Positions 39,643-50,710 of a stretch of 64,000 nucleotides of DNA are shown here, in pieces. Numbering within the stretch: position 1 is the stretch's first letter; every line of letters starts with the position of its first letter. The stretch comes from Vibrio tritonius. Its GTDB lineage: Bacteria; Pseudomonadota; Gammaproteobacteria; Enterobacterales; Vibrionaceae. The stretch is from contig NZ_AP014635.1 in NCBI RefSeq assembly GCF_001547935.1, positions 3,224,001 through 3,288,000 on the forward strand, in the 5' to 3' direction. Below the pieces are notes generated by a model. That model saw only the letters and a list, made by a program, of their open reading frames with translations. It was not told where the DNA came from and made no database searches. The translations under genes and the position numbers were made by a program.

Positions 39643-40521
39643 ATGGCAAACAACATGCTAAATCGCTACCTTTTTGCAGATCTATCAGTGCGTGGCGAGC
39701 TGGTACAACTGGATGAAACCTACCAGCAAATGATCACCGGTAAGGACTACCCTGCACCAGTACAGCGCCTAATCGGTGAATTGGCAGTTGCCACCTCATT
39801 GCTAACGGCCACTCTGAAATTCGAAGGTTCTATCACGCTTCAACTACAAGGCGATGGTCCTGTATCTTTGGTTGTCATCAACGGCAATAACGAGCATAAA
39901 ATTCGTGGTGTTGCGCGTTGGGAAGGCAATATCGAGTCAGATGCAACTGTACATGACATGATGGGTAAAGGTCACCTAGTGATTACCATCGAGCCTAAAC
40001 AAGGAGAACGCTATCAAGGTGTTGTTGGCCTTGAAGGCGATACTCTTGCACAGATTATCGAAAGTTACTTTGAACGTTCTGAGCAGCTAAAAACCCGACT
40101 TTGGATTCGTACTGGCGAATACGAAGGTCAACCTCATGCTGCGGGTATGTTGTTGCAAGTTGTTCCAGACGGCACAGGTACGCCGGAAGACTTTGAACAT
40201 TTAGAGCAATTAACTAACACCATCAAAAACGATGAATTGTTCTCTTTAGAGGCAAACGAAGTTCTTTACCGCCTCTACAATCAAGAAAAAGTACAGCTAT
40301 TTGAAGATAAACCCGTGACGTTCCACTGTGGTTGTTCACGTGAACGCAGTGCTGCCGCCATCATCACCATTGACCGCTCTGAAATCGAATCGATTTTAGC
40401 TGAAGAAGGTCAAGTTGCTCTACACTGTGATTACTGTGGTACAAGTTATGCTTTTGATGCAAAAGAAGTTACTGAACTTTTTCTGCAAGCAAGCCAACAA
40501 CAAGGTAACAATCTGCATTAA
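39643..40521 (+). CDS. hslO: Redox-regulated chaperone Hsp33 (HslO)
   Basis: Holdase chaperone activated by oxidative unfolding. The 292 residues have the N-terminal chaperone domain and the C-terminal zinc redox switch with Cys229, Cys231 (HCGC) and Cys262, Cys265 (CDYC). The 30-residue spacing is as in the family. It forms an operon with hslR and is followed by a strong terminator. Confidence 0.96.
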   Translation: MANNMLNRYLFADLSVRGELVQLDETYQQMITGKDYPAPVQRLIGELAVATSLLTATLKFEGSITLQLQGDGPVSLVVINGNNEHKIRGVARWEGNIESDATVHDMMGKGHLVITIEPKQGERYQGVVGLEGDTLAQIIESYFERSEQLKTRLWIRTGEYEGQPHAAGMLLQVVPDGTGTPEDFEHLEQLTNTIKNDELFSLEANEVLYRLYNQEKVQLFEDKPVTFHCGCSRERSAAAIITIDRSEIESILAEEGQVALHCDYCGTSYAFDAKEVTELFLQASQQQGNNLH

Positions 40522-40554
40522 TTTGCGTTACCTAGCAAGCACATCTTAACAACG

Positions 40555-40584
40555 AAAAAAGTCGGTTAAATACCGACTTTTTTT
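40555..40584 (+). terminator. Intrinsic terminator after hslO
   Basis: AAAAAAGTCGGT / ACCGACTTTTTT (12 bp, loop TAAAT) with a T7 run. Strong. Confidence 0.94.
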
Positions 40585-40853
40585 GTGATCGATGTGCAAT
40601 AAACAGCATAAAATTCCAAATCAAAATTCCTACTTAATTTTTACAGATTATTAATAACTTAGGTCTGGTGCAATCCTTTACATACAGGATAGAATGGGTT
40701 CCCTTTAAGCTAGATGGGCTTCGCGGACAAATTGGGGCTTGCTCAAATTTTGAACATACTCCATGTTTTACTTTCCACCCGTTGCTAGCATGTATATAAA
40801 CAACAACTATTAATGAATAAAAAAACCCTACAAAATCCTAAAAAGGAGCACCT
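40585..40853 (+). other. Upstream region of pckA
   Basis: About 270 bp, AT-rich at the pckA end. A half-match to a CRP site (TGTGATCGATGTGCAA near 40583) is too poor to call. No ORF or hairpin of note. A very strong AAAAAGGAG ribosome site precedes the pckA ATG. Confidence 0.4.
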
Positions 40854-42482
40854 ATGACCATTATGGAACATACAAAGGCTGCAAGCTTAGATCTGACCCA
40901 ATATGGCATTACCGGTGTAACAGAAGTGTTACGAAATCCGAGTTACCAAGTACTGTTCGACGAAGAAACCCGACCGGACCTTGAAGGTTACGAAAAAGGT
41001 ATTGTCACAGAATTAGGGGCCGTTGCGGTAGATACAGGGATCTTCACTGGTCGCTCACCGAAAGACAAGTTCATAGTAGAAGACGAAACTACACGTGATA
41101 CATTGTGGTGGACATCAGCTCAGGCGAAAAATGATAACAAGCCTATTTCACAAGCCGTTTGGAATGACTTGAAAAAGTTGGTTGCTAAACAACTCTCAAG
41201 CAAACGCTTGTTTGTGGTTGATGGCTACTGTGGTGCGAACGCTGATACACGTCTTTGTGTTCGCTTCATCACAGAAGTTGCTTGGCAAGCGCACTTCGTT
41301 AAGAACATGTTCATTCGTCCAACTGATAGTGAGCTAGTTAACTTCGAACCAGACTTTGTGGTCATGAATGGTGCTAAATGCACGAATGATAAATGGCAAG
41401 AACAAGGCCTCAATTCAGAGAACTTCACCGTATTCAACCTTTCCGAAAAAATGCAATTGATCGGCGGTACCTGGTACGGCGGCGAAATGAAGAAAGGTAT
41501 GTTCGCTATGATGAACTACTTCCTGCCATTAAAAGGAATTGCTTCAATGCACTGTTCAGCCAATATGGGTAAAGCAGGCGATGTAGCAGTATTCTTTGGC
41601 TTGTCAGGAACAGGGAAAACGACATTATCGACCGATCCTAAACGTGCTCTCATCGGTGATGATGAACACGGTTGGGATGATGATGGCGTATTTAACTTTG
41701 AAGGCGGCTGCTACGCAAAAACCATCAAGTTATCAAAAGAAGCTGAACCCGATATCTATAATGCTATTCGTCGCGATGCGCTGCTAGAAAACGTAACAGT
41801 ACGCAATGACGGTTCTGTTGATTTTGATGATGGTTCTAAGACAGAAAATACTCGTGTTTCTTACCCTATCTACCATATCGATAACATTGTTAAGCCGATA
41901 TCTAAGGGGGGTCATGCAACAAAAGTGATCTTCTTGTCAGCCGATGCCTTTGGCGTGCTGCCACCCGTCTCAAAATTGACGCCTGAACAAACTAAATACC
42001 ACTTCCTCTCTGGTTTTACTGCAAAATTAGCAGGGACTGAACGTGGTATTACCGAGCCAACACCAACCTTCTCCGCCTGTTTTGGTGCAGCATTCTTAAC
42101 GCTTCATCCAACGCAATACGCAGAGGTGTTAGTGAAACGAATGGAAGCCGCTGGAGCACAAGCTTACTTGGTCAACACCGGCTGGAATGGTTCAGGTAAA
42201 CGCATTTCGATTAAAGACACCCGTGCCATTATCGATGCGATTTTGGATGGTTCTATTGAAGACGCAGAAACTCAACAAATTCCAATTTTTAATTTGGAAG
42301 TGCCTAAAGCTCTGCACGATGTGAATCCTGACATCCTCGACCCTCGTGAGACTTATGTCGATCCTCTACAATGGGAAAGCAAAGCTCTCGACTTAGCAGA
42401 ACGTTTTATCAATAACTTTGATAAATACACTGACAACCAAGAAGGTAAATCTCTGGTTGCTGCCGGACCTCAATTGGATTAA
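40854..42482 (+). CDS. pckA: Phosphoenolpyruvate carboxykinase (ATP)
   Basis: Converts oxaloacetate and ATP to phosphoenolpyruvate, ADP and CO2, the entry step of gluconeogenesis. The 542 residues show the substrate loop TGRSPKDKF (65-73) and metal-binding His233 region. The kinase-1a P-loop GLSGTGKT is at 249-256, kinase-2 at LIGDDEHGW (267-274). The ATG has a strong AAGGAG five bases upstream. It is monocistronic, ending in a strong terminator. Confidence 0.97.
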   Translation: MTIMEHTKAASLDLTQYGITGVTEVLRNPSYQVLFDEETRPDLEGYEKGIVTELGAVAVDTGIFTGRSPKDKFIVEDETTRDTLWWTSAQAKNDNKPISQAVWNDLKKLVAKQLSSKRLFVVDGYCGANADTRLCVRFITEVAWQAHFVKNMFIRPTDSELVNFEPDFVVMNGAKCTNDKWQEQGLNSENFTVFNLSEKMQLIGGTWYGGEMKKGMFAMMNYFLPLKGIASMHCSANMGKAGDVAVFFGLSGTGKTTLSTDPKRALIGDDEHGWDDDGVFNFEGGCYAKTIKLSKEAEPDIYNAIRRDALLENVTVRNDGSVDFDDGSKTENTRVSYPIYHIDNIVKPISKGGHATKVIFLSADAFGVLPPVSKLTPEQTKYHFLSGFTAKLAGTERGITEPTPTFSACFGAAFLTLHPTQYAEVLVKRMEAAGAQAYLVNTGWNGSGKRISIKDTRAIIDAILDGSIEDAETQQIPIFNLEVPKALHDVNPDILDPRETYVDPLQWESKALDLAERFINNFDKYTDNQEGKSLVAAGPQLD

Positions 42483-42497
42483 AAAGTGTCTCTAAAT

Positions 42498-42524
42498 AAA
42501 AGCCCCGATATTCGGGGCTTTTTT
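42498..42524 (+). terminator. Intrinsic terminator after pckA
   Basis: An 11-bp stem (AAAAGCCCCGA / TCGGGGCTTTT, loop TAT) ending in a T6 run, 16 bp after the stop codon. Confidence 0.95.
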
Positions 42525-42598
42525 CATCCATTTTAGTTGAACAAAATACCAATTTGCTCCACTCTGTTATCTCATTTCTTTAGGGCATTAATTGGATC

Positions 42599-44473
42599 AT
42601 GAGAAAGCTGTTTTTTGTCTTTTTTTCATTTTTAATCATACTGTTGGCTTCGTTCGCCATTTTGTTTGGTTTAATGAATACGCCATTCGCTACTCCTGTA
42701 GCAAGTTGGTTACTGTCTCAATGGTCCACGAACAAAATCGAATTTAACCATGTCGAATATGATTTCCCGTATCACATAAAGCTACAACAACCTAAGTGGC
42801 AATCTAACAGTGATACTTTTGCATTTCATCAAGTCGATATTTGGTTAAATAGCGAAATCTACCAAAACGGCCAATGGCTGATTGATAGTATATTATTTGA
42901 TGGTGGTGAAATTAACCAACTGCCAGCACTTGAAAAGTTCGCGTCAAATGTAAAGCTCCATCAACTAGCGTTACACAACATCACGATTAATCAGGATGAA
43001 CACCACATCACTGGTTTAAGCCTACAAATAAAGAATCCGAGTTGGCGCCAAGTTGGACAACAACTTCCTTATGGAGAAATTCAATTCGCGGCAAAGAGTT
43101 GGCAATGGCAGGGGGAAAAGGCAACCAATCTTCTCATTGATGCCAATTATCAGCCTCAAGATTCGACTATTTATGGTATGACCTTTCACTGGCGGGATGG
43201 GCAAATATCCGGACAAGCAGAGCAATACGCACAAGGTTGGTCGTTAGTAAATGTCACCGTAAACCACCTAACTTTACCTAAGGGCCTCACTCAGCAACTC
43301 GATTATAAATGGCACTCTTTGCCCTTCGTCATTAATCACATTAACAGTTTAGACTTACTCAACTGTAATATTGCTTGGCAGGACCTTGAGCTTACCAATG
43401 CGGATTTATCTCTGGAAGATACCAATTTGGATGGTCTAGTCCCATCCCAAGGTTCGCTATCTCTGCATGCCGACACAGCAAATTGGCAAGGATTAAAGTG
43501 GGTTGATCCTAATATCACCCTAGCCTTTTCAAACCATAGCCTTATCATTCAGGATTTCACGTCAGGCTTCTTACAAGGCAACATTCAGTTAGCCGGCCAA
43601 TGGTCTCCAGAGGGTGTTCATTTAACATCGTTAACAGCACAGGGACTCAAATGGTTTGGCGAAAACATCAGCGACCTGCAACAGATGCCATCCTTACCTA
43701 AATGGGAAAACCTTCAGATTGATTCTTTGTCCCTCGATAACATTCAGTTGATTCAAACTGCGCAGAAACCTTTCTGGCAACTTTCTGGCTTGAATATAGA
43801 GGGGGAAAGTACACAGCTATTAAAATCTGGACAATTAGGCCTCTGGAATGGATCTCTGAGGCTCTCAGCTAACAGCGCGAGCCTAGGTAGAACTATCACC
43901 AGTCAAAGCTTAATAGAGATGCACAGTGATGCTGGAATATGGCAATTAAGTCGCGCCTTTTTACCTTTCAAACAAGGCTATCTTGATGCCACAGCAAAAT
44001 GGGACTTTGGGCAAAACAGTGGACCTTGGCAGTTCAAAGCTCATGGAGATGGCGTCCCCATTGAATTGCTCAATCAGTACCTCACACTACCTCTTCATGT
44101 TAGTGCTCTAGCAGAAGTGGACACCGACTTGTCAGGCCTTGGCAGCGATCCCCTTGTGATTATGCACACCCTAACTGGCAAGGCTTCCGTTAGCATGCGT
44201 CAGGGAATTGCAACACTGCAATACGATAACACAACGGTTGTTCAACCCTTTGAGTTGGATGGCGCTCAACTATTAGCAGACCGCGGGCGCTTAACCATCC
44301 CCAAAGTCAATCTTATTGGCGCAGGTTTACAGGCGTCTCTTTCGGGTGAGCTTGACTTAGTCGACCTAGAAAATGGCCAGCTCTTACTAAAAACTCAGCA
44401 AGACTGTAAAAAAGTGGACTTTGACTTATTACGAAATAAAACTCTAGTTACAGAGTGTTCCATCTCAAAATAA
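42599..44473 (+). CDS. AsmA-like inner-membrane-anchored protein
   Basis: A 624-residue protein with one N-terminal membrane anchor (about 4-26) and a long periplasmic region of repeating beta-strand segments. This pattern marks AsmA/TAM-type proteins, some of which carry phospholipids between membranes. The region around 490-600 (SALAEVDTDLSGLGSDPL, LTGKASVSMRQGIA) resembles the AsmA C-terminal domain. It has no close E. coli equivalent in this place; an uncharacterised gene lies after pckA in V. cholerae. No clear ribosome site before the ATG. Function inferred only. Confidence 0.75.
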   Translation: MRKLFFVFFSFLIILLASFAILFGLMNTPFATPVASWLLSQWSTNKIEFNHVEYDFPYHIKLQQPKWQSNSDTFAFHQVDIWLNSEIYQNGQWLIDSILFDGGEINQLPALEKFASNVKLHQLALHNITINQDEHHITGLSLQIKNPSWRQVGQQLPYGEIQFAAKSWQWQGEKATNLLIDANYQPQDSTIYGMTFHWRDGQISGQAEQYAQGWSLVNVTVNHLTLPKGLTQQLDYKWHSLPFVINHINSLDLLNCNIAWQDLELTNADLSLEDTNLDGLVPSQGSLSLHADTANWQGLKWVDPNITLAFSNHSLIIQDFTSGFLQGNIQLAGQWSPEGVHLTSLTAQGLKWFGENISDLQQMPSLPKWENLQIDSLSLDNIQLIQTAQKPFWQLSGLNIEGESTQLLKSGQLGLWNGSLRLSANSASLGRTITSQSLIEMHSDAGIWQLSRAFLPFKQGYLDATAKWDFGQNSGPWQFKAHGDGVPIELLNQYLTLPLHVSALAEVDTDLSGLGSDPLVIMHTLTGKASVSMRQGIATLQYDNTTVVQPFELDGAQLLADRGRLTIPKVNLIGAGLQASLSGELDLVDLENGQLLLKTQQDCKKVDFDLLRNKTLVTECSISK

Positions 44474-44503
44474 AAAGATGCCTCTCTTAATGAGGCATCT
44501 TTT
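44473..44503 (+). terminator. Bidirectional terminator, AsmA-like gene / yiiD
   Basis: A 12-bp stem (AAAAGATGCCTC / GAGGCATCTTTT) with a 7-base loop. The stop of the plus-strand gene contributes its first base, and the minus-strand yiiD stop (44487-44489) lies in the loop, so both genes end inside one hairpin. Confidence 0.92.
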
Positions 44504-45413
44504 CTAAAGTCTCTTTGTAATCAGGTATAAGCATGTAGGTTCCAATAAACTCAACCGCATCCTCGCCATTACTCGATATGGTAACTTTCACCACGATACG
44601 AGCACGACGTCCAGAGGCTAATCTATCTAAATCACCACTGATGCTATCCATCGATGTTGACGCAATGGGATTGGAAAATATAGGTTTACGATAGCGAATA
44701 TGGCTATCGACCAATACAATATCCCCTTCTAATCCACGTTCGCGCATGAGTAACCATGCCATTCCCCAGCCGGTCAACGTTGCCATGGTAAATACCGAAC
44801 CAGCAAACATGGTATTGTGTGGATTCAAATTGGGGTTAAGTGGAGCACTACATTGAAAATGATACCCCGTATACTCAAGGATTTTAATTCCCATCTTTTC
44901 ACTGATGGGGATATTTTCTTCCCAACGCTGTTGTAACTCAGAGCACCACTCCGGCTTGCGCAGAACATTTGCCATTGCGTCCAAAGGTTTAACCATTTGC
45001 AAATGTCGGACTGGGCCACGCTCATCCGTTAATTCACCACGACGCTCAAAACCATTATGTTCATAAAAGTTAATCGCATCCTCACGAGCATTACACACCA
45101 AGCGTTTTGCACCCTCTTGGCGAGCGAGAGATTCTAAAGCCACCAGCAACAATGAGCCCATGCCTTTTCCTCTACGGTTGGCTTTCACAGCCATATAGCG
45201 CAGTTGCCCTTCACAATCCGGTGTAATGTACAAACGACCTATTGCTATGGGACGCCCTCGCCCATCAACAATCATACGATGATGGCTCATAGAGTCATAC
45301 TCGTCTTTTTCTGAACCGAGCGGCATACGCCAAGGCTCACGCAACATTTGCCAACGAAAGTAGAAATACTTGCTTAACTGATTTTCATTAATAGGGGTAA
45401 TGAGTTTAAACAT
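44487..45413 (-). CDS. yiiD: GNAT acetyltransferase fused to thioesterase-like domain (YiiD/FabY type)
   Basis: Two-domain protein of 308 residues. Residues 1-140 are a GNAT N-acetyltransferase domain with the acetyl-CoA loop RRGKGMG at 80-86. Residues about 155-305 are the YiiD C-terminal hotdog thioesterase-like domain (PHNTMFAGSVFTMATLTGWG). E. coli YiiD has the same fusion and has been linked to fatty-acid synthesis initiation (named FabY), as I recall. The yihY-dtd-yiiD order equals the E. coli one, supporting orthology. It starts at ATG 45413, 52 bp after dtd. Confidence 0.88.
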   Translation of the reverse strand: MFKLITPINENQLSKYFYFRWQMLREPWRMPLGSEKDEYDSMSHHRMIVDGRGRPIAIGRLYITPDCEGQLRYMAVKANRRGKGMGSLLLVALESLARQEGAKRLVCNAREDAINFYEHNGFERRGELTDERGPVRHLQMVKPLDAMANVLRKPEWCSELQQRWEENIPISEKMGIKILEYTGYHFQCSAPLNPNLNPHNTMFAGSVFTMATLTGWGMAWLLMRERGLEGDIVLVDSHIRYRKPIFSNPIASTSMDSISGDLDRLASGRRARIVVKVTISSNGEDAVEFIGTYMLIPDYKETLEKMPH

Positions 45414-45465
45414 AGCGCTCTCGATTCACTGTCCTTTGCACAAATTCCTTGTCGGCTTGCTCCAA

Positions 45466-45900
45466 TCACACCTGCAGCCAAAACGTCACTGGACCATCAT
45501 TGATAAGGGATACTTTCATATCCGCAGCAAATTGGCCACGTTGAGTAGGTAATACCTCTTCACACACATCACCAAAATAGTCGTACAAACGGCGGGCATC
45601 ATCAGGATGAGCACCGCGTGAAAATCCAGCTCTCGTGCCTTTCTTTGTATCAGCCGGAAGCGTAAATTGCGAAACTACCAATATACTGCCACTTACGTCT
45701 TTAACGCTCAGGTTCATCTTTCCCTGTTCGTCTTCAAACACTCGATAAGTGGTAACACGCTCCATCAGACGCTTTGCTTTCGCTTCATCGTCCTCTTTTT
45801 CAACTCCAAGTAAGACCAAAAGGCCCTTTTCAATAGCACCGACGATATTTCCGTCAACACGAACTGAAGCTTCACTTACTCGTTGAATCAATGCTATCAC
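45466..45900 (-). CDS. dtd: D-aminoacyl-tRNA deacylase
   Basis: Removes D-amino acids (and glycine) mis-charged on tRNA. The 144 residues include both active-site motifs, SQFTL and NDGPVTF. The N-terminus [13 protein letters not shown] matches E. coli. Start is GTG, inside the last 29 bases of yihY, with AGGAAAAG upstream; translation is probably coupled to yihY. Confidence 0.95.
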   Translation of the reverse strand: MIALIQRVSEASVRVDGNIVGAIEKGLLVLLGVEKEDDEAKAKRLMERVTTYRVFEDEQGKMNLSVKDVSGSILVVSQFTLPADTKKGTRAGFSRGAHPDDARRLYDYFGDVCEEVLPTQRGQFAADMKVSLINDGPVTFWLQV

Positions 45901-46789
45901 TTACTTTTCCTTTTATTGCGATTTCTGTCGTCAAGTCCTCATTAACCACCACACTTTCTTTCCAAGACTCTTTTTCACCCAGAGAGGCAGTGATCTCGGC
46001 ACCAATCAACACAATTAGCCAACATAGATAAACCCATACAAACAGAATAGGGATTGCAGCCAACGCACCATAAATCAATTGATAAGAAGGAAACTGGGTA
46101 ATATAGACAGCAAAGCCTTTCTTGCTTAATTCGAACAAGACTGCTGCTGAAATAGCCCCCGCTATAGCATGATGAAACCTGACTTTCTTATTAGGGACAA
46201 GCAGATACAGTACCATGAAAGCCAAGAAAGAGAGAATAATGGGAAGCCAACGCAGAAAAAAGTCAAACGCTCCCGTTAACGTCTCATTTTCGATAATTTT
46301 TAACGACATAACATAAGAACTGAGCGCAATACTTGCCCCAATTAATATTGGTCCTAAGGTCAAAAACATCCAATACATAGAAAAAGAGAAGACCATGCGT
46401 CTTTTATTTCTTACTCGCCATATGTAATTTAAGTTTTTATCCACATTCGAGATCAACATGATAGCAGCAACGAATAAGAACAAACTTCCGACAATCGTCA
46501 TTTTACCGGTATTACTTATGAACTGCTTCAAAGCTCCACTTACGGCATCGCCAGCCGCAGGGACGAAATGGGTAATAACAAAGTCCTGAATAACCTCTCC
46601 CACGTTCGAAAATACGGTAAATGAGGACAGAATAGAGAGCAAAACAGTTAACATTGGCACAATAGAAATAAGAGTAATGTAGGCCAAATAGCCCGCACTT
46701 ACGTTAATACGGTCGTGCCCCATACGAGCCATGAGGTAGCGCAAGTAACGTAGTGAATCTGTCAATAAAGGATGAGAGGTGTTCAACAT
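45872..46789 (-). CDS. yihY: YihY family inner membrane protein (UPF0761)
   Basis: Integral membrane protein of the YihY/BrkB family, once mislabelled RNase BN. The 305 residues have about six helices, with family stretches [17 protein letters not shown] and [18 protein letters not shown]. The cytoplasmic C-terminal tail is charged. Molecular function unknown. It is first in the yihY-dtd-yiiD unit and separated from typA by a terminator. Confidence 0.9.
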   Translation of the reverse strand: MLNTSHPLLTDSLRYLRYLMARMGHDRINVSAGYLAYITLISIVPMLTVLLSILSSFTVFSNVGEVIQDFVITHFVPAAGDAVSGALKQFISNTGKMTIVGSLFLFVAAIMLISNVDKNLNYIWRVRNKRRMVFSFSMYWMFLTLGPILIGASIALSSYVMSLKIIENETLTGAFDFFLRWLPIILSFLAFMVLYLLVPNKKVRFHHAIAGAISAAVLFELSKKGFAVYITQFPSYQLIYGALAAIPILFVWVYLCWLIVLIGAEITASLGEKESWKESVVVNEDLTTEIAIKGKVSDSIDSTSK

Positions 46790-46890
46790 ATCGAATCATA
46801 TTTGCTAGCTTTTCTATGCAGTTCATTCTAATCGAATATGCTAAATAATGCAGAGTCTTAGCCGCCCTAATGCTATTCCCCTACCAATTA

Positions 46891-46925
46891 TTAAAAAAAA
46901 AGCCCCCGCATATACGGAGGCTTTT
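46891..46925 (-). terminator. Intrinsic terminator after typA
   Basis: On the minus strand a 7-bp stem (GCCTCCG / CGGGGGC with one U-G pair, loop TATATG) is extended by A-T pairs and followed by T9. It is imperfect on the plus strand (a C-A mismatch), which shows that it serves typA. Confidence 0.92.
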
Positions 46926-46940
46926 CGACAACAATAAAAA

Positions 46941-48770
46941 TTATTTACCGCTGCGGTATGCGCGTTTACGATCGTTCTCTGTTAAGTGACGTTTACGTAG
47001 ACGGATGCTTTCAGGTGTTACTTCTACCAATTCGTCATCATCGATGAACTCAAGAGCTTGCTCTAGAGTGAATTTGATTGCAGGAGTAAGAACCTGGGCT
47101 TCATCAGTACCAGATGCACGAACGTTCGTGAGCTGTTTGCCTTTCAGACAGTTAACAGTTAGGTCGTTCGAACGGCTGTGAATACCTACTAGCTGACCTT
47201 CATACACTTCATCACCGTGTTCAGTGAACAGACGACCACGGTCTTGAAGGTTGAACAGAGCGTAAGTTAGGGCTTTACCTGTTGCGTTAGAGATCAACAC
47301 ACCATTTTGACGCTGACCGATGTTACCGCCTTTGTGAGGGCCGTAGTGGTCAAATGTATGGTATAGAAGACCAGAACCAGAGGTTAGCGTCATGAACTCA
47401 GTTTGGAAACCGATCAAACCACGAGAAGGCATTACGAAGTCTAGACGAACACGACCTTTACCATCTGGAGACATGTCTTTCAGTTCACCTTTACGTAAAC
47501 CGATGCTTTCCATGATGCCGCCTTGGTTTTCTTCAAGAACGTCGATAGTTACCGTTTCAAACGGTTCCATTAGTTGGCCATCAACGGTTTTCAGAATAAC
47601 TTCAGGACGAGATACTGCTAGCTCAAAACCTTCACGACGCATGTTTTCGATCAAGATAGATAGGTGAAGTTCACCACGACCAGAAACGCGGAAACGGTCT
47701 GGATCGTCAGTTTGCTCAACACGCAGCGCTACGTTGTGTACCAACTCTTTCTCTAAACGCTCAAGGATATTACGTGACGTTACAAATTTACCTTCTTTAC
47801 CCGCAAACGGAGAAGTATTTACTTGGAACGTCATTGTTACTGTTGGCTCATCAACAGATAATGCCGGTAATGCTTCAACATTATTCACATCACAGATAGT
47901 GTCAGAGATTTTAAGCTCTCCAAGACCAGTGATTGCAACGATGTCACCAGCTGTTGCTAGTTCATCTTCGAAACGTTGAAGACCTAGGTAACCAAGAACA
48001 GTACCTACCTTACCGTTACGTTTTTTACCGTCGGCAGAGATAACTGTTACTTGTTGGTTAGGACGTACTGTACCGCGAGTTACACGACCAACACCGATAA
48101 CACCAACGTATGAGCTGTAGTCTAGCTGAGAGATTTGCATCTGTAGGCCGCCATCTGGGTCTACGTTTGGAGCAGATACTACGTCAACGATGGTTTGGAA
48201 CAATGGTTCCATGTTTTCGCCAGTTTCACCTTCTTCAATGCTTGCCCAACCATTTAGAGCTGATGCATAAACAACTTTAAAATCTAGCTGTTCATCAGTT
48301 GCACCTAGGTTGTCAAATAGGTCGAACACTTGGTCCATAACCCAGTCAGGGCGAGCGCCTGGACGGTCGATTTTGTTGATAACTACGATTGGTTTCAAAC
48401 CGTGTGCGAACGCTTTTTGCGTTACGAAACGAGTTTGTGGCATTGGCCCATCAACCGCATCAACAATAAGTAGAACTGAATCTACCATAGACATAATGCG
48501 TTCTACTTCGCCACCGAAGTCTGCGTGTCCAGGGGTGTCAACGATATTGATACGATAGTCGTTCCAATTAATCGCTGTGTTTTTAGCGAGAATAGTAATG
48601 CCACGCTCTTTTTCGATGTCATTCGAGTCCATGACACGCTCTTCAACTTCACCGCGAGACTCTAATGTGCCTGACTGTTGTAGTAGCTTGTCAACAAGGG
48701 TGGTTTTACCGTGGTCAACGTGGGCGATGATCGCGATGTTTCTTAGTTTTTCAATTTGTGGAGTAGCCAT
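46941..48770 (-). CDS. typA: Ribosome-associated GTPase TypA/BipA
   Basis: Translational GTPase related to EF-G, acting in ribosome assembly and in cold or stress responses. The 609 residues show G1 AHVDHGKT (16-23), G3 DTPGHADFG and G4 NKIDRPGA. An EF-G-like domain II and domain V, and the BipA-specific C-terminal domain ([15 protein letters not shown] onwards), follow. Divergent from glnA, as in E. coli, where typA and glnA are also neighbours. Confidence 0.96.
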   Translation of the reverse strand: MATPQIEKLRNIAIIAHVDHGKTTLVDKLLQQSGTLESRGEVEERVMDSNDIEKERGITILAKNTAINWNDYRINIVDTPGHADFGGEVERIMSMVDSVLLIVDAVDGPMPQTRFVTQKAFAHGLKPIVVINKIDRPGARPDWVMDQVFDLFDNLGATDEQLDFKVVYASALNGWASIEEGETGENMEPLFQTIVDVVSAPNVDPDGGLQMQISQLDYSSYVGVIGVGRVTRGTVRPNQQVTVISADGKKRNGKVGTVLGYLGLQRFEDELATAGDIVAITGLGELKISDTICDVNNVEALPALSVDEPTVTMTFQVNTSPFAGKEGKFVTSRNILERLEKELVHNVALRVEQTDDPDRFRVSGRGELHLSILIENMRREGFELAVSRPEVILKTVDGQLMEPFETVTIDVLEENQGGIMESIGLRKGELKDMSPDGKGRVRLDFVMPSRGLIGFQTEFMTLTSGSGLLYHTFDHYGPHKGGNIGQRQNGVLISNATGKALTYALFNLQDRGRLFTEHGDEVYEGQLVGIHSRSNDLTVNCLKGKQLTNVRASGTDEAQVLTPAIKFTLEQALEFIDDDELVEVTPESIRLRKRHLTENDRKRAYRSGK

Positions 48771-49059
48771 GGATTTTGCTTCACTTAATTACACAAATGA
48801 CCCTATGCGACGGAATGTAGCAATCGAGGTCAGAGCTTGGTTAAAAAAACGGCCATAATGTACCAGATTTTAGCGAAAAACCTAGGAATATGTGATCTAA
48901 TACGACCATTTTTCTCTTTTCAGCCTCTATTTTCCTCTTCTTCAAATTGATTTAAAACAAAAACCTTATCGTACGTAAAAATTCTCGATTGACAGCAAAC
49001 GAAGAAATAGGCTGAATATTAGTCTAGTTGGTTAAAATTGGTGCACACAACCCCACCAA
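48771..49059. other. typA / glnA divergent region, typA-proximal part
   Basis: AT-rich stretch upstream of typA, with no ORF. GGTGCAC near 49040 is a possible outlying NtrC half-site; otherwise nothing I can name. The glnA control sites follow from 49060. Confidence 0.4.
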
Positions 49060-49110
49060 TGCACCAATTTAGTGCATCACATGATCATTTTAGTGCAAAC
49101 CTTAGCACCA
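49060..49110 (+). promoter_or_regulatory. NtrC enhancer region of glnA
   Basis: TGCACCAATTTAGTGCA (49060-49076) is an NtrC box of the form TGCAC-N7-GTGCA. A second AGTGCA lies 21 bp on (49092-49097), two helical turns away, followed by AGCACC (49104-49109). They sit about 80-120 bp upstream of the predicted sigma-54 start point, like the glnAp2 enhancers of E. coli. Confidence 0.8.
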
Positions 49111-49160
49111 AAACGAAACATTTGTGAGGTAATGTATTGAAATATAAGGACTTAATTTTC

Positions 49161-49176
49161 TGGCACGAATCTCGCT
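49161..49176 (+). promoter_or_regulatory. Sigma-54 promoter of glnA
   Basis: TGGCACGAATCTCGCT has GG and GC exactly ten bases apart and matches TGGCAC-N5-TTGC except for one base in the -12 element. The start point would be near 49187, giving a leader of about 95 bases. Confidence 0.8.
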
Positions 49177-49282
49177 ATCATTAAAGCAACATCGATTATG
49201 AAATGGGTACAGCACTTCTCTCATGCTGCTTTCATATAGATTCGTGCCCCAATCGCTATTTTAACACTGGAGGTTATCCAAG

Positions 49283-50692
49283 ATGTCAGTAGAAAATGTT
49301 CTATCGCTGATCCAAGAAAACGAAGTAAAGTTTGTTGACTTACGTTTCACCGATACAAAAGGTAAAGAGCAACACGTATCAATCCCAGCTCACCAAGTCG
49401 ACGCAGACTTCTTCGAAGAAGGTAAAATGTTCGATGGTTCTTCTGTTGCTGGCTGGAAAGGTATTAACGAATCAGACATGGTGATGATGCCAGACGCAGC
49501 ATCTGCTGTACTTGACCCATTCACTGAAGATTCAACTCTAAACATTCGTTGTGACATTCTAGAACCTGCAACTATGCAAGGTTATGACCGCGACCCTCGC
49601 TCAATCGCTAAGCGTGCTGAAGAGTACATGCGTTCAACTGGTATCGCTGATACTGTTCTGGTTGGTCCAGAACCTGAATTCTTCCTTTTCGATGACGTTC
49701 GCTTCTCCTCTGACATGTCAGGCTCATTCTACAAAATCGACGATGTAGAGGCTGCATGGAACACAGGTACTAAATACGAAGATGGCAACAAAGGCCACCG
49801 TCCAGGTGTTAAAGGCGGTTACTTCCCAGTAGCTCCTGTAGATTCATCACAAGATATCCGTTCTGCTATGTGCCTAATCATGGAAGAAATGGGTCTGGTT
49901 GTTGAAGCTCACCACCATGAAGTGGCAACTGCAGGTCAAAACGAAATCGCAACTCGTTTCAACACTATGACTGCCAAAGCTGACGAAATCCAAATCTACA
50001 AATACGTTGTTCACAACGTTGCGCACGCATTTGGTAAAACAGCGACATTTATGCCTAAACCACTAGTTGGTGACAACGGTTCTGGTATGCACGTTCACCA
50101 ATCTTTGGCAAAAGACGGTGTGAACCTATTTGCTGGTGACAAATACGGCGGTCTTTCTGAAACAGCACTTTACTACATTGGTGGTGTTATCAAACACGCA
50201 CGTGCAATCAACGCATTTGCTAACGCATCAACTAACTCATACAAACGTCTTGTTCCTGGCTTCGAAGCACCAGTTATGCTTGCTTACTCAGCACGTAACC
50301 GTTCTGCTTCTATCCGTATCCCTGTGGTACCAAGCCCTAAAGCACGTCGTATCGAAGTTCGTTTCCCAGATCCAACAGCTAACCCATACCTAGCATTCTC
50401 TGCATTGCTAATGGCTGGTCTTGATGGCATCAAGAACAAGATCCACCCTGGTGATGCAATGGATAAAGACTTGTACGACCTACCTGCAGAAGAAGCAGCA
50501 GAAATTCCACAAGTTGCAGAAAGCTTTGAAATCGCACTTAAAGCTCTTGATGCAGACCGTGAATTCTTAACGGCTGGCGGTGTATTCTCTGACGACTTCA
50601 TCGATTCATACATCAGTTTGAAATCTGAAGACGTAACTAAAGTACGTATGACTACTTCACCTGTAGAATTCGAACTATACTACTCTGTATAA
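49283..50692 (+). CDS. glnA: Glutamine synthetase type I
   Basis: Dodecameric enzyme forming glutamine from glutamate, ammonia and ATP, central to nitrogen assimilation. The 469 residues match the E. coli length. Signatures seen are [17 protein letters not shown], the ATP-binding [12 protein letters not shown] and the adenylylation site Tyr398 (KDLYDLP). It is thus the GSI-beta type regulated by GlnE. GGAGG precedes the ATG. Sigma-54 and NtrC sites lie upstream, glnLG downstream after a terminator. Confidence 0.98.
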   Translation: MSVENVLSLIQENEVKFVDLRFTDTKGKEQHVSIPAHQVDADFFEEGKMFDGSSVAGWKGINESDMVMMPDAASAVLDPFTEDSTLNIRCDILEPATMQGYDRDPRSIAKRAEEYMRSTGIADTVLVGPEPEFFLFDDVRFSSDMSGSFYKIDDVEAAWNTGTKYEDGNKGHRPGVKGGYFPVAPVDSSQDIRSAMCLIMEEMGLVVEAHHHEVATAGQNEIATRFNTMTAKADEIQIYKYVVHNVAHAFGKTATFMPKPLVGDNGSGMHVHQSLAKDGVNLFAGDKYGGLSETALYYIGGVIKHARAINAFANASTNSYKRLVPGFEAPVMLAYSARNRSASIRIPVVPSPKARRIEVRFPDPTANPYLAFSALLMAGLDGIKNKIHPGDAMDKDLYDLPAEEAAEIPQVAESFEIALKALDADREFLTAGGVFSDDFIDSYISLKSEDVTKVRMTTSPVEFELYYSV

Positions 50693-50710
50693 TTTGAAGG
50701 TTATCTACTC

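Noticed and set aside
40583..40600. CRP site upstream of pckA
   Set aside because: Only the left half (TGTGA) fits; the right half does not match TCACA.
50284..50613. 109-residue minus-strand ORF inside glnA
   Set aside because: Antisense shadow of a highly conserved enzyme with biased codon use; no independent start signals.
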